Source of the DNA: Fibrisoma limi BUZ 3
GTDB taxonomy: Bacteria > Bacteroidota > Bacteroidia > Cytophagales > Spirosomataceae
Assembly (NCBI RefSeq): GCF_000296815.2
Contig: NZ_CAIT01000004.1
Location: 1,014,230 to 1,078,229 of the forward strand
Direction of reading: 5' to 3'
DNA: 64,000 nucleotides
Shown here: piece by piece, positions 43,694 through 51,946 of the stretch
Numbering within the stretch: the first letter of the stretch is position 1
Layout: the number at the start of each line of letters is the position of its first letter
Notes under the pieces: model-generated
Database searches by the model: none
The model's input: only the letters and a program-made list of their open reading frames with translations
What the model was told of the DNA's origin: nothing
Made by a program: the position numbers and the translations under genes

Positions 43694-45385
43694 ATGCGCC
43701 TGTTTCTCTTCCTTCTTGGCTTTAGCTGCGTTGGCTTCCCCATCCTGGCTCAGACGAAATCGTCGCCGGTGAAGGTGTCGGGTGGGTTGAACGCCTACGC
43801 GGGGTTGTACACGGCCAGTGGCCTGGCGGCCCGTAACCAGACCTCGCCGTTTGGGCTGAGCGGCTCGGTAACGGTAAACCTGCCGGGCGGTATTTCGCTA
43901 CCGTTCTCGGCGGTGCTGGGCAATCAGGGGAGTAGCTTTCGGCAACCCTTCAACCAGTTTGGCGTATCGCCGACGTACAAATGGGCGACTGTTCACGCCG
44001 GCTACCGGAACGTTACGTTTTCGCCGTTTACGCTGGCGGGGCATACGTTCTTAGGCGGAGGGGTTGAACTAAATCCCGGCAAACTGCGGGTGGGGGCGGT
44101 GTACGGGCGGCTCAACAAGGCCATTGCGTCGAACCTCGCCGAGCCGGATATTATTCCGTCGTACAGCCGCACTGGCTACGCTGTGAAAGTTGGCTACGGA
44201 AAACCCGGTAACTACGTCGATCTGGTCATGTTGCGGGCAAAAGACGATTCGCTGTCCATTGGCCCGGTAGCCCCAACCGCCGAACGTACCGTTAACCCCG
44301 CCGAAAACCTCGTCGTTGGCGCTACGTCGCGGTTGCTGATCGTCAAACACATTACGGTCGAGTTCGATGCGGCTGTCAGCGCCTATACCCGCGACCTCCG
44401 CAGCAGCGTAGTTTCAGGTGAAGGAAAATCGCCGGTGGTGCGCTTCTTCGGCCGGTTCTTCACACCCCGGCTGTCGACGCAACTGACGCAGGCCACGCAG
44501 GCCGCTATTGGATACCGCAACAAGATCGTTGGGCTGAAACTCCAGTACAAGCGCATCGACCCGAACTTCCAGACCATGGGTGCGTACTATTTCCAGAGCG
44601 ATATTGAAAGCTACGCCATTGCGCCCACGCTTACAATGCTGGGCGGCAAACTGAATCTGGTGGGCAGTTACGGGGTGCAGTATGACAACCTTGGCCAGAA
44701 CAAGAACGCCCGTACCGGACGCACCATCGGATCGCTGACGGCATCGGTCAATCCCAGCGCGAAATGGGGCTTCGATCTGCAATTATCCAATTATGGCATC
44801 AGCCAGCAGGCGGGTGTTCGGCCATTAATCGATACGCTCCGGCTCGCTCAGAACAACCTGTCGGCTACGGTCAACACCCGCTACACCATCCAGACGAACG
44901 AGGTGGCACACATCATTACGCTGACAACGACGTATCAGAAACTGAGCGACCTCAATACCAACACGGCCGCCTTCACCGAGAACACGAATACAAACCTGAA
45001 CCTGGGCTATTTCTACCAGCAGACCGTAACGGGCTGGGGCCTGAACGCCATGCTGTCGTACACCGAAACGGGCCTGCCTGCGGCCGTGGTGATACCGGGT
45101 GCTGATTCCATTAGCCGGACGGTTCGCTTTTTCGGGCCTACACTCGGCGGTACGCAAGCCTTCCTCAACAAGAAGCTAACGACTTCCTTCAACGTAAGCT
45201 ACCTGGTCAACCAGCAGAATGGCGTAACGGGAACGATCATCAACGCGTCGGTGAACGGCGGATATCAGGTCGCTAAGCGGCAGACTGTCAGCCTGAACCT
45301 GGGCTATCTCAACTCCAACACAGGACTGGCTGAACAACGATTCAACGAACTCAGAGGTAACCTCGGCTATGGCATCACGTTCTAA
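43694..45385 (+). CDS. Outer-membrane beta-barrel protein, first gene of the envelope operon
   Basis: The 563-residue protein has a signal peptide (MRLFLFLLGFSCVGFPILAQ) and a body of alternating hydrophobic/polar strands ending in Phe (RGNLGYGITF), typical of outer-membrane barrels. Repeated strand-turn units are clear: VKVSGGLNAYAGLYTASGLA, FSPFTLAGHTFLGGGVELNP, VGAVYGRLNKA, YAVKVGYGKPGNYVDLVMLR, LNLVGSYGVQYDNLGQNKNA. The number of strands cannot be fixed by eye. I cannot assign it to a named family. Its last 17 bases overlap the start of the giant protein gene, so translation is probably coupled. A likely role is an outer-membrane anchor or pore for the downstream secreted proteins. Confidence 0.78.
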   Translation: MRLFLFLLGFSCVGFPILAQTKSSPVKVSGGLNAYAGLYTASGLAARNQTSPFGLSGSVTVNLPGGISLPFSAVLGNQGSSFRQPFNQFGVSPTYKWATVHAGYRNVTFSPFTLAGHTFLGGGVELNPGKLRVGAVYGRLNKAIASNLAEPDIIPSYSRTGYAVKVGYGKPGNYVDLVMLRAKDDSLSIGPVAPTAERTVNPAENLVVGATSRLLIVKHITVEFDAAVSAYTRDLRSSVVSGEGKSPVVRFFGRFFTPRLSTQLTQATQAAIGYRNKIVGLKLQYKRIDPNFQTMGAYYFQSDIESYAIAPTLTMLGGKLNLVGSYGVQYDNLGQNKNARTGRTIGSLTASVNPSAKWGFDLQLSNYGISQQAGVRPLIDTLRLAQNNLSATVNTRYTIQTNEVAHIITLTTTYQKLSDLNTNTAAFTENTNTNLNLGYFYQQTVTGWGLNAMLSYTETGLPAAVVIPGADSISRTVRFFGPTLGGTQAFLNKKLTTSFNVSYLVNQQNGVTGTIINASVNGGYQVAKRQTVSLNLGYLNSNTGLAEQRFNELRGNLGYGITF

Positions 45386-48300
45386 CTCAGTAACCGCCGG
45401 GCGGCCCGGTGCGAAGACGCAGCGACTAACGCCACGGCCGCAAGACCTGCTTCGCGTGCTTTGCGCTATTCTTTGCGTCTTTGCGGTGAAAAACACGGCG
45501 TACGCGCAAACCTTTCCGCTACAAATTCAGGTCAACGTACTGCCTCCGTACAGTGCATACCTACAGGATTACGCCGGAGCCGGGCAGCGGGTGCAGATCT
45601 TGGTACGCAATACGACCCAGTGTCCGCTACGGTCGCGGTTCAACGGAACGCTCACCGGCGACAACGGCGTAGTCATCGCTACGTCGCCCCAGTACCGGCC
45701 CCTGCAGCCACTTCAATTGGCACCGGGCGAGAACCGGCTTCTCAGCCGCGCTGATCTGGAAGGACTATTTGACCTGGGCCAGATCGATGTACAGGGCATG
45801 GACAAGAATCTGCTGTATCGCGGATTGCCGCTGCCCGATGGCAACTATCAGTTATGCGTTCGGGCGTTCAGTGAAGGTACGCTCGGCGCACCGGGGACGG
45901 CCTGTTCCAACCGGCCGGCTGGCCAGCCGCTGTCGGCGGAGTTTCCGCTGGGCTGTTCGGCACCGATTGTCGTGCGGTCAGTCGAGCCCCCCATTACCAT
46001 CAGCCCGCTTTGCGAATCGTCCGTTTCCCCAACCGTACCCCAGGGGCTTGTCTTTACTTGGACACCGCCGGTTGGTGTGTCGCCCGCGCAGGTAGACTAC
46101 ACCCTTCGGGTCGTGGAACTGCCGCAGGAGAACGTCGATCCGAACGTGTTCATCGACGCCATTGCGCTGCCAAAATCAGGGGTAGAAGTTCGGAACCTGC
46201 GCATCAATACGTTTCTCTATGGTCCTACCCAGCCGCCATTGCAGGTGGGCAAGCGGTATGCCTGGCGGGTGCAGGCCATTGATCGGTCTCGTCGGCTCAA
46301 CTTTCTGAACGATGGCAAGAGCCCGGTTTGTGTCTTCACGTATGGCAAAGCGGATTCCTTCCAAAGTAAGCTGGACTCACTCAAAAAGGCGGGTGTGGTG
46401 ATGAAAGTCAAGTCCGGCAACCTGCCCGTGAAGTGCTCCTGCCAGCTTGACATCACCGACGACGTCGTTGCTAATTCGGGGGTGCTGCAAAGCCGCTCCG
46501 CTACCGTGGCCGGGTTCCAGGTATCGCTGCTGGACAACGTTAATGAGGTGGACGGGAAGCTCAACGGCGACGGCATGATTCCCATCCCCATCGTCAACAG
46601 CTCCTACGCCAAACTGCGCGTGCAGCTCTATGACGTACAGTGCAATGCCGCCGGGCAGGTCATTGGCGGTGTGATTCGCGCCCGCTACAGCGACAAAGCC
46701 AATCCATCGCTGAAACCCAACTGGGATAACCCCGATTATACGCCCCCCGTATTAACCAGCGACCAGATCAGCAACATCAGCGAAACCTTGTCGAACAACA
46801 AAGACATGCTCGTTTCGTCGCTTAAAAACACGGTCAACAGCATCGGCTTCGAGGTACCCTTTGGAATCGACAAACGGATTGGGCCGGTCAATACGGTAAT
46901 CGCCATCACCAACGTCACCTTCACGCCCGTAAACGCGTATTTCGATGCCAATACCTGGATTAAGACGCCCGGCGAATGGGTCAGCGGCATACCGCTCAGT
47001 GGCAAAAACCTGTGTCTTAGTCCGGAAAAGCCCTGTGGCGAGGGCATCTTGTACCTGGCCAGCGAATTGAAGCTGACGCCCTATTTCGCGCTGAAAGGGC
47101 TGGACGCTTTCCCGCCCAAAGGTCCGTGGGAAATGCCGGATACGACCCAGATTACACACGTGGTGTTCGATGTCGATGGGTATAAGCAACTGCGGGTACA
47201 CGCCGGATTGAAACCGCCCGGACTGGTGAACGCCGAAACAAAAGACCCGCTGGAAATAGGGGTCAACTTTGGGCTGGTCGGTGCTGATTTCAGCAACTGG
47301 ACTGCTCAGTTCAAGTTTCCGGAGTTCTACGTGACCGGCCTGGAGGACTTCAGGTTCTCGATGGACAACAACCAGCCGGCACTCTACGACCACTCCGAAA
47401 CCACTACGCCCGGACCGCTCCCGACCGGCTACAAACCCGAAGCCGAAACGAACCTCTGGAAAGGACTGTATTTTCCAATGCTCCGGCTCAAACTGGGCGG
47501 GTTCTTCTCCAAAATGGCTCCCTCAGGCAAGGAACTGGCCAGTGGCGTCAAAAACCTCATCTACGACGATCAGGGGCTGACCGGACAGGCATTTCTGGCG
47601 AATCTGCTGGGCCTGGGCGAAGGTAACCTCGCTAGCTGGTACGCGTCGATCGATACGGTCGGGGTCGATTTTCTGAAAAGCAGCTTCAAAGGGTCGTTCA
47701 TGGTTGGCCAGGTGGTGCTACCCATCTTCAAATACAAGGAGAACATGAACGAGAGTTCGGTATGGCCCTGGCGGTGTACACTGTCGAAGAACGAAAACGG
47801 GGGCGACATGGCCTACCAGTTTTTGATCAGCCCTAAGCAGGATGCCGCCGTTGACATCTGGAAAGCGCAGTTGTCGCTGAATAAAGACCTGACCTACATC
47901 ACCGTTGGCAACAAAGGGGGGAGCTTACTGGCAGAAGCTGTACTGGACGGGAAAGTAAGCATCAATACCGGAACGTTCATTGCCCCCGGTATGACGTTCC
48001 ATAAGCTGACGCTGATGTCGGCGGCTCCATACGTGAAGCTCGACGGGCTGGAAGCTTCGTTTGCCTCCCCCCAGAAAGACCTGGCGGGCATGCCGTTCAC
48101 GCTTAGTAACGTAGGCTTGTCGGAAGCCAAAAAAGGACAAGAAGTCGTTGCTGGTCAGTTTGACTTTGGCTTCACGGGCAATCTTGATCTGGTCGAGTCG
48201 GCTCAACTGGCCCTGAGCACAACGGCCCGGGTCCGGTTCTCGGCCGGTCTGACGGGTGGGCGCCCGGATTGGCAGTACGTCGATTTTCTGGTTGACCGGA

Positions 48301-51233
48301 TCAAAGGTAACGGAACCGTGGGACCCATGACGGCCGATGTCGATCTGGAGTTCTACCGCGATCATCCTATATATGGCAATGGGTTCGGCGGGGCGGCCAA
48401 GCTGGGTATCGGGTTTGTGGGAGGACTGGCCGTTAAAGCCCGCTTCGGCAGGACGCTGGCGACGGCAGGTGGCTTCCGGTATTGGTCTATTGGCGGAACG
48501 GCCGTACTGCCGGGTGGGGGCGTTGCCATCGGCACAACGCCGGTTGCTTTCAAGGGCTTTGGGGGCGGGGCTTATCAGCGCATGACTCAGTTCACCAACG
48601 ACCAGGGCGAAATCGACTACAAGCCCGACAACAGCACCAAGCTCGGTTTTAAGGCCGAAGTGATTGTCGGTACGCTTGGCTCCAACTTGTTGAACGTCAG
48701 TGGGGCACTGACCATGGAGTTTGCTGAAAAACTAACGCCAACGTTGGTCAATATCCACGGCGATGCGTATCTGCTGGCCAATGCACCCCCTGCTTACGGA
48801 AACGAGCTGGCCAAAGGCACCATTGATCTCAAGTATAACATCGCTGACAACGTATTCGACGCCCAGGGGAGTCTGACCGCGCTCTATAGCGTAGGTGGCT
48901 TCGGAGTCAAGGCCGAAGCCAGACAGGTCGGTCTGCATATCAAGCCCGGTCAGGGACGATGGTTCTTTAGCCTGGGGGTACCGACGAACCGAAACAGCCT
49001 GAGCATCCTGCTTGGCGGTAAGCCGACATTTACCTTCGGCTCGTATCTGCTGACGGGCAATGACTTACCGGGCGACGTTGGCAAATTGCCGCCTAACCCG
49101 TACGGCGTTAGTCAGAGTGTACTCAACGACCTGAACTACTCCGGCATGGACGTGACACCGCTCATCAGCAAGGGGAAAAATCCAATGCTGGCGTTTGGCG
49201 CGGGCTACAGTTTACCGGGGAACAAGTACAGCGTTGGGCCATTCTTCCTGGACTTCGAAGGGGCGTTGGGTTACGATCTGGTGCTGTATAATACCGATCA
49301 GGCCTGCGGGGGCAGTTTGCCCGGTATCAACGGCTGGTACGCCAACGGGCAACTCTATGCCTACCTGTACTTTGCGCTGGGGATTGAGGTCGATACCTGG
49401 ATCTACTCGGGTAAGATCAAGGCCCTGGAAGTGACAGCCGGAGCCTTGCTGGAAGGCGGTATGGTCAATCCTATCTGGTTCCACGGGAATGTACTGCTGC
49501 GCTACAACGTACTGGACGGGCTGGTAAAGGGCAAAGTGAACATGGATTTCTGGTACAACAAAGAAGGCCAGTGTAAACCGGCTTACACGCCCAGCAACCC
49601 CTTCGCCGATCTGCCGCTCATCTCCCGCATCGGCCCGAGCACGTCTGCTGATGATAAGGTATCAATTCTGACCCCGCTGTTTGCGGAGTTCAATTACCCG
49701 GTGGAATCGTGGATTGAGATCGACGAGCAGACGCCGGACGGCAAAGAACTACACCGTCGATTCCGTATTGTCTACAAAAAAGGGGAACGGTTCGGCTTGC
49801 AGCGGACCAGTAAGGACGGAGCTGATGCCGCCTGCACGAATGACGACGGTGGCTGGATCAAGTACAGCCAGAGTAACGAGGAGGATGCGACCAACTATGC
49901 GGCATACTTTTATCGGAGCACCGCCCTCTCGGCGAATGCGGCTTACAACCTGACGGTAGGCGTTGAGGTCTGGCACGACGATCCGAAGGCAGGATTTACC
50001 GTGTACAGTTACAAAGGTAAGCCCGTGGAACAAAGTGCCAGCGTATCGTTCCGGACGGGACCCTGCCTGACCTCATTGACCAACGAGGGCGGGGATAACG
50101 CTACGGTTTCGTTCTCGTACCCGTTTGAAGGGCAACGCTACTTCATGAAAAATGATGGGAGCAGCGGGTTCATCCGGCTGTCGGCGAAAATGTGCTGCAT
50201 GGACAACCTGCAGAGCGACAAATACTACTCGCTGAAAGTTCGCTTCGTTCCGTATAAAGGCGGTGCGTTCGATTCGGGTAAACTCGGGGGTGCACTGGTG
50301 GCCGACGCCAAGTTTACTGACAACAACCGCGTCACCTACAACCTGCCCGTTGGCTTGCAGAACAGTACGCTCTACCGCCTGGAGCTTTACCGCGAACCCA
50401 CCGACCTGCTGATCAAGGAGCAGCAGGCGCTGGAAGCCCAGGCGAAGCAGAAATCAGTGGCGGTTTCGGCAAAGAATCTGTTCGTTGGGCAGACCATCAA
50501 TCTGGCGAGTCAGACAAGCCTCGCGGCAAAGGTGTACGTGCCCGGTCAGGAGTTGGGCGGACTGGGACAGGAGGTGAACAACAAGGCTCGTACGTTGACC
50601 GAGCAGACATTCCGGGTGCAGAGCCAGCCCGTGCCCGTAGCCTTGAATTCCGTCATTTACAAAGAGAAATATTACGACGTAGCCAATCTGAACATAACTG
50701 TGAAGGAGTCGGCCTCTCCCGACGACTACCGCAAGAAGTACGAGCAGGTGATCTATAGCTACTACTTCAAAACCAGTAAGTTCAATCAGCTGAAGGAGAA
50801 ACTGGCCGCGTCGACGCTGCAGCCGCTGAAACAAACGGTATACCCGGTCCAGCGTAACGGCTATGTGGTTGACAACGCCTACTCGATTCCGTTTACAGCC
50901 CCGGAGCGATTTGATGAGTACGAACTGTTACCGAGGGCCGTTGCCGGGGGCGTTACGTTGCAGCCGCTGGTGAACTACCGGGCCGGAGCCAGCACCGATA
51001 ACGCGTGGTTTAAGGACTTCGTGTATCCAGTCTTCAGCAACATTTTTCCCTATACATCACTGGAAGCGTCATTGAACGGGCAAACGATCAATACCGCACT
51101 GGATGCCGCCAATTCTATGGTTGTGTTCGATCCGGCCAACTCCGCCAAACCGGAACCGCGGCTATCTAAAAAAGCACTCGACGAGCTGCTGATTATCAAA
51201 GGAGTCATGCAAGGATTCAACCAGAAGCAATAA
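45369..51233 (+). CDS. Giant (1954-residue) secreted protein with TANFOR-like N-terminal domain
   Basis: A signal peptide (LLRVLCAILCVFAVKNTAYA, cleavage near residue 46) follows a basic 27-residue leader. Residues about 48-190 (FPLQIQVNVLPPYSAYLQDY, VQILVRNTTQCPL, LPDGNYQLCVRAFSEGTLG) resemble the TANFOR domain of Bacteroidota surface proteins. An FN3-like domain follows (about 195-325; GLVFTWTPPVG, VGKRYAWRVQAIDRS). From about 420 to 1400 the protein is a very long series of amphipathic strands (LSTTARVRFSAGLTGG, GGAAKLGIGFVGGLAVKARF, GTAVLPGGGVAIGTTPVAFK) suggestive of an elongated beta structure. The C-terminal 550 residues include several beta-sandwich-like parts. There is no T9SS sorting domain and no hydrolase motif. 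Start and stop nearly touch both neighbours. Function unknown; structural or secretion role inferred. Confidence 0.85.
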   Translation: MASRSNSVTAGRPGAKTQRLTPRPQDLLRVLCAILCVFAVKNTAYAQTFPLQIQVNVLPPYSAYLQDYAGAGQRVQILVRNTTQCPLRSRFNGTLTGDNGVVIATSPQYRPLQPLQLAPGENRLLSRADLEGLFDLGQIDVQGMDKNLLYRGLPLPDGNYQLCVRAFSEGTLGAPGTACSNRPAGQPLSAEFPLGCSAPIVVRSVEPPITISPLCESSVSPTVPQGLVFTWTPPVGVSPAQVDYTLRVVELPQENVDPNVFIDAIALPKSGVEVRNLRINTFLYGPTQPPLQVGKRYAWRVQAIDRSRRLNFLNDGKSPVCVFTYGKADSFQSKLDSLKKAGVVMKVKSGNLPVKCSCQLDITDDVVANSGVLQSRSATVAGFQVSLLDNVNEVDGKLNGDGMIPIPIVNSSYAKLRVQLYDVQCNAAGQVIGGVIRARYSDKANPSLKPNWDNPDYTPPVLTSDQISNISETLSNNKDMLVSSLKNTVNSIGFEVPFGIDKRIGPVNTVIAITNVTFTPVNAYFDANTWIKTPGEWVSGIPLSGKNLCLSPEKPCGEGILYLASELKLTPYFALKGLDAFPPKGPWEMPDTTQITHVVFDVDGYKQLRVHAGLKPPGLVNAETKDPLEIGVNFGLVGADFSNWTAQFKFPEFYVTGLEDFRFSMDNNQPALYDHSETTTPGPLPTGYKPEAETNLWKGLYFPMLRLKLGGFFSKMAPSGKELASGVKNLIYDDQGLTGQAFLANLLGLGEGNLASWYASIDTVGVDFLKSSFKGSFMVGQVVLPIFKYKENMNESSVWPWRCTLSKNENGGDMAYQFLISPKQDAAVDIWKAQLSLNKDLTYITVGNKGGSLLAEAVLDGKVSINTGTFIAPGMTFHKLTLMSAAPYVKLDGLEASFASPQKDLAGMPFTLSNVGLSEAKKGQEVVAGQFDFGFTGNLDLVESAQLALSTTARVRFSAGLTGGRPDWQYVDFLVDRIKGNGTVGPMTADVDLEFYRDHPIYGNGFGGAAKLGIGFVGGLAVKARFGRTLATAGGFRYWSIGGTAVLPGGGVAIGTTPVAFKGFGGGAYQRMTQFTNDQGEIDYKPDNSTKLGFKAEVIVGTLGSNLLNVSGALTMEFAEKLTPTLVNIHGDAYLLANAPPAYGNELAKGTIDLKYNIADNVFDAQGSLTALYSVGGFGVKAEARQVGLHIKPGQGRWFFSLGVPTNRNSLSILLGGKPTFTFGSYLLTGNDLPGDVGKLPPNPYGVSQSVLNDLNYSGMDVTPLISKGKNPMLAFGAGYSLPGNKYSVGPFFLDFEGALGYDLVLYNTDQACGGSLPGINGWYANGQLYAYLYFALGIEVDTWIYSGKIKALEVTAGALLEGGMVNPIWFHGNVLLRYNVLDGLVKGKVNMDFWYNKEGQCKPAYTPSNPFADLPLISRIGPSTSADDKVSILTPLFAEFNYPVESWIEIDEQTPDGKELHRRFRIVYKKGERFGLQRTSKDGADAACTNDDGGWIKYSQSNEEDATNYAAYFYRSTALSANAAYNLTVGVEVWHDDPKAGFTVYSYKGKPVEQSASVSFRTGPCLTSLTNEGGDNATVSFSYPFEGQRYFMKNDGSSGFIRLSAKMCCMDNLQSDKYYSLKVRFVPYKGGAFDSGKLGGALVADAKFTDNNRVTYNLPVGLQNSTLYRLELYREPTDLLIKEQQALEAQAKQKSVAVSAKNLFVGQTINLASQTSLAAKVYVPGQELGGLGQEVNNKARTLTEQTFRVQSQPVPVALNSVIYKEKYYDVANLNITVKESASPDDYRKKYEQVIYSYYFKTSKFNQLKEKLAASTLQPLKQTVYPVQRNGYVVDNAYSIPFTAPERFDEYELLPRAVAGGVTLQPLVNYRAGASTDNAWFKDFVYPVFSNIFPYTSLEASLNGQTINTALDAANSMVVFDPANSAKPEPRLSKKALDELLIIKGVMQGFNQKQ
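45410..45485 (+). repeat. Palindromic repeat element encoding the giant protein's signal peptide
   Basis: Two 25-base arms (45410-45434 and 45461-45485) are inverted copies matching at 18 of 25 positions around a 26-base centre. The right arm reads CTTTGCGTCTTTGCG, the core of a GC-rich dispersed repeat known in many bacterial genomes. Both arms lie inside the coding frame of the giant protein, covering most of its leader and signal peptide. Confidence 0.55.
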
Positions 51234-51235
51234 CC

Positions 51236-51946
51236 ATGAAAACGATAACCCGGCTGGTGCTCTTCGTGAGCCTGTGGTATACCCCCGCCTTCGGTCAGGT
51301 AAAGGGAAGCCTGAACAAGACCATGGAAAAGAACGGGGGCGTAAAAAGCACCCTCGAAACAACGAAGGGCGAGCTAATGCAGATGGCGAACACGCCGGTA
51401 AGCAATACGTCGGAAGGCGGAGAGTTCTGGATGCCACTGGTTACGATCGAAACCAAAGACCCCATTACAGACTATGCGTTCGGTGAATCGGGGAGCCCCG
51501 TCAGCTACAGCTTCGGCTACAAGTCCTGGGTGGTCTACGACGAGTGGTGGAAGCGCATGAGTGCCTGCATAGACAAACTGGGGGAGTTCTGGGACAAGTA
51601 TCCGGGCTGCATCACGGCGCAGAAGAAAGACGAACTGGTCAAATGCCTCGGGGAAACCCACGAAACCAAGGCGTTCATGAAGGTGGTGACTGAAAACAAC
51701 CAACTGGCGGGTGTTTTTCTGTTCTACGATGGCTACTACGACTACTACCGGTGGCGGGATTTCATACCCATGAAGAAGTACGCCGGGAAAGCCGGCTTCA
51801 GTGTCGAGTTCCTGGCCGCTGACGCCTTCGATTTTTATACGCCTATTCTCAACGGTAATCTCTCCAGCCTGCAATACAACGCCGAAGCGCCCGGCAAGAA
51901 CAAAGGTAAATGGGCCATGACCGGCAAGTTTTTACCGCTCAAATGA
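51236..51946 (+). CDS. Small secreted protein of the envelope operon, unknown function
   Basis: The 236-residue protein has a signal peptide (MKTITRLVLFVSLWYTPAFG). After a helical N-terminal part (NKTMEKNGGVKSTLETTKGE) the chain is rich in aromatic residues: YSFGYKSWVVYDEWWKRMSA, FLFYDGYYDYYRWRDFIPMK, FLAADAFDFYTPILNG. Two cysteines (SACIDKLGEFW and YPGCITAQKK, with a third in VKCLGETHE) could form disulphides. No known domain is recognised. It begins two bases after the stop of the giant gene and its stop overlaps the next start (ATGA), so it must be made together with its neighbours. It may be a chaperone or subunit for one of them; this is inference. Confidence 0.75.
   Translation: MKTITRLVLFVSLWYTPAFGQVKGSLNKTMEKNGGVKSTLETTKGELMQMANTPVSNTSEGGEFWMPLVTIETKDPITDYAFGESGSPVSYSFGYKSWVVYDEWWKRMSACIDKLGEFWDKYPGCITAQKKDELVKCLGETHETKAFMKVVTENNQLAGVFLFYDGYYDYYRWRDFIPMKKYAGKAGFSVEFLAADAFDFYTPILNGNLSSLQYNAEAPGKNKGKWAMTGKFLPLK

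Noticed and set aside
43581..43772. Small open frame overlapping the promoter and start of the barrel gene
   Set aside because: It is out of frame with the barrel gene, overlaps its promoter and signal peptide, and has no distinctive product.
45461..45485. CTTTGCGTCTTTGCG motif as a CRISPR repeat or replication-origin iteron
   Set aside because: Only one inverted pair is present in the window and it lies within coding sequence.
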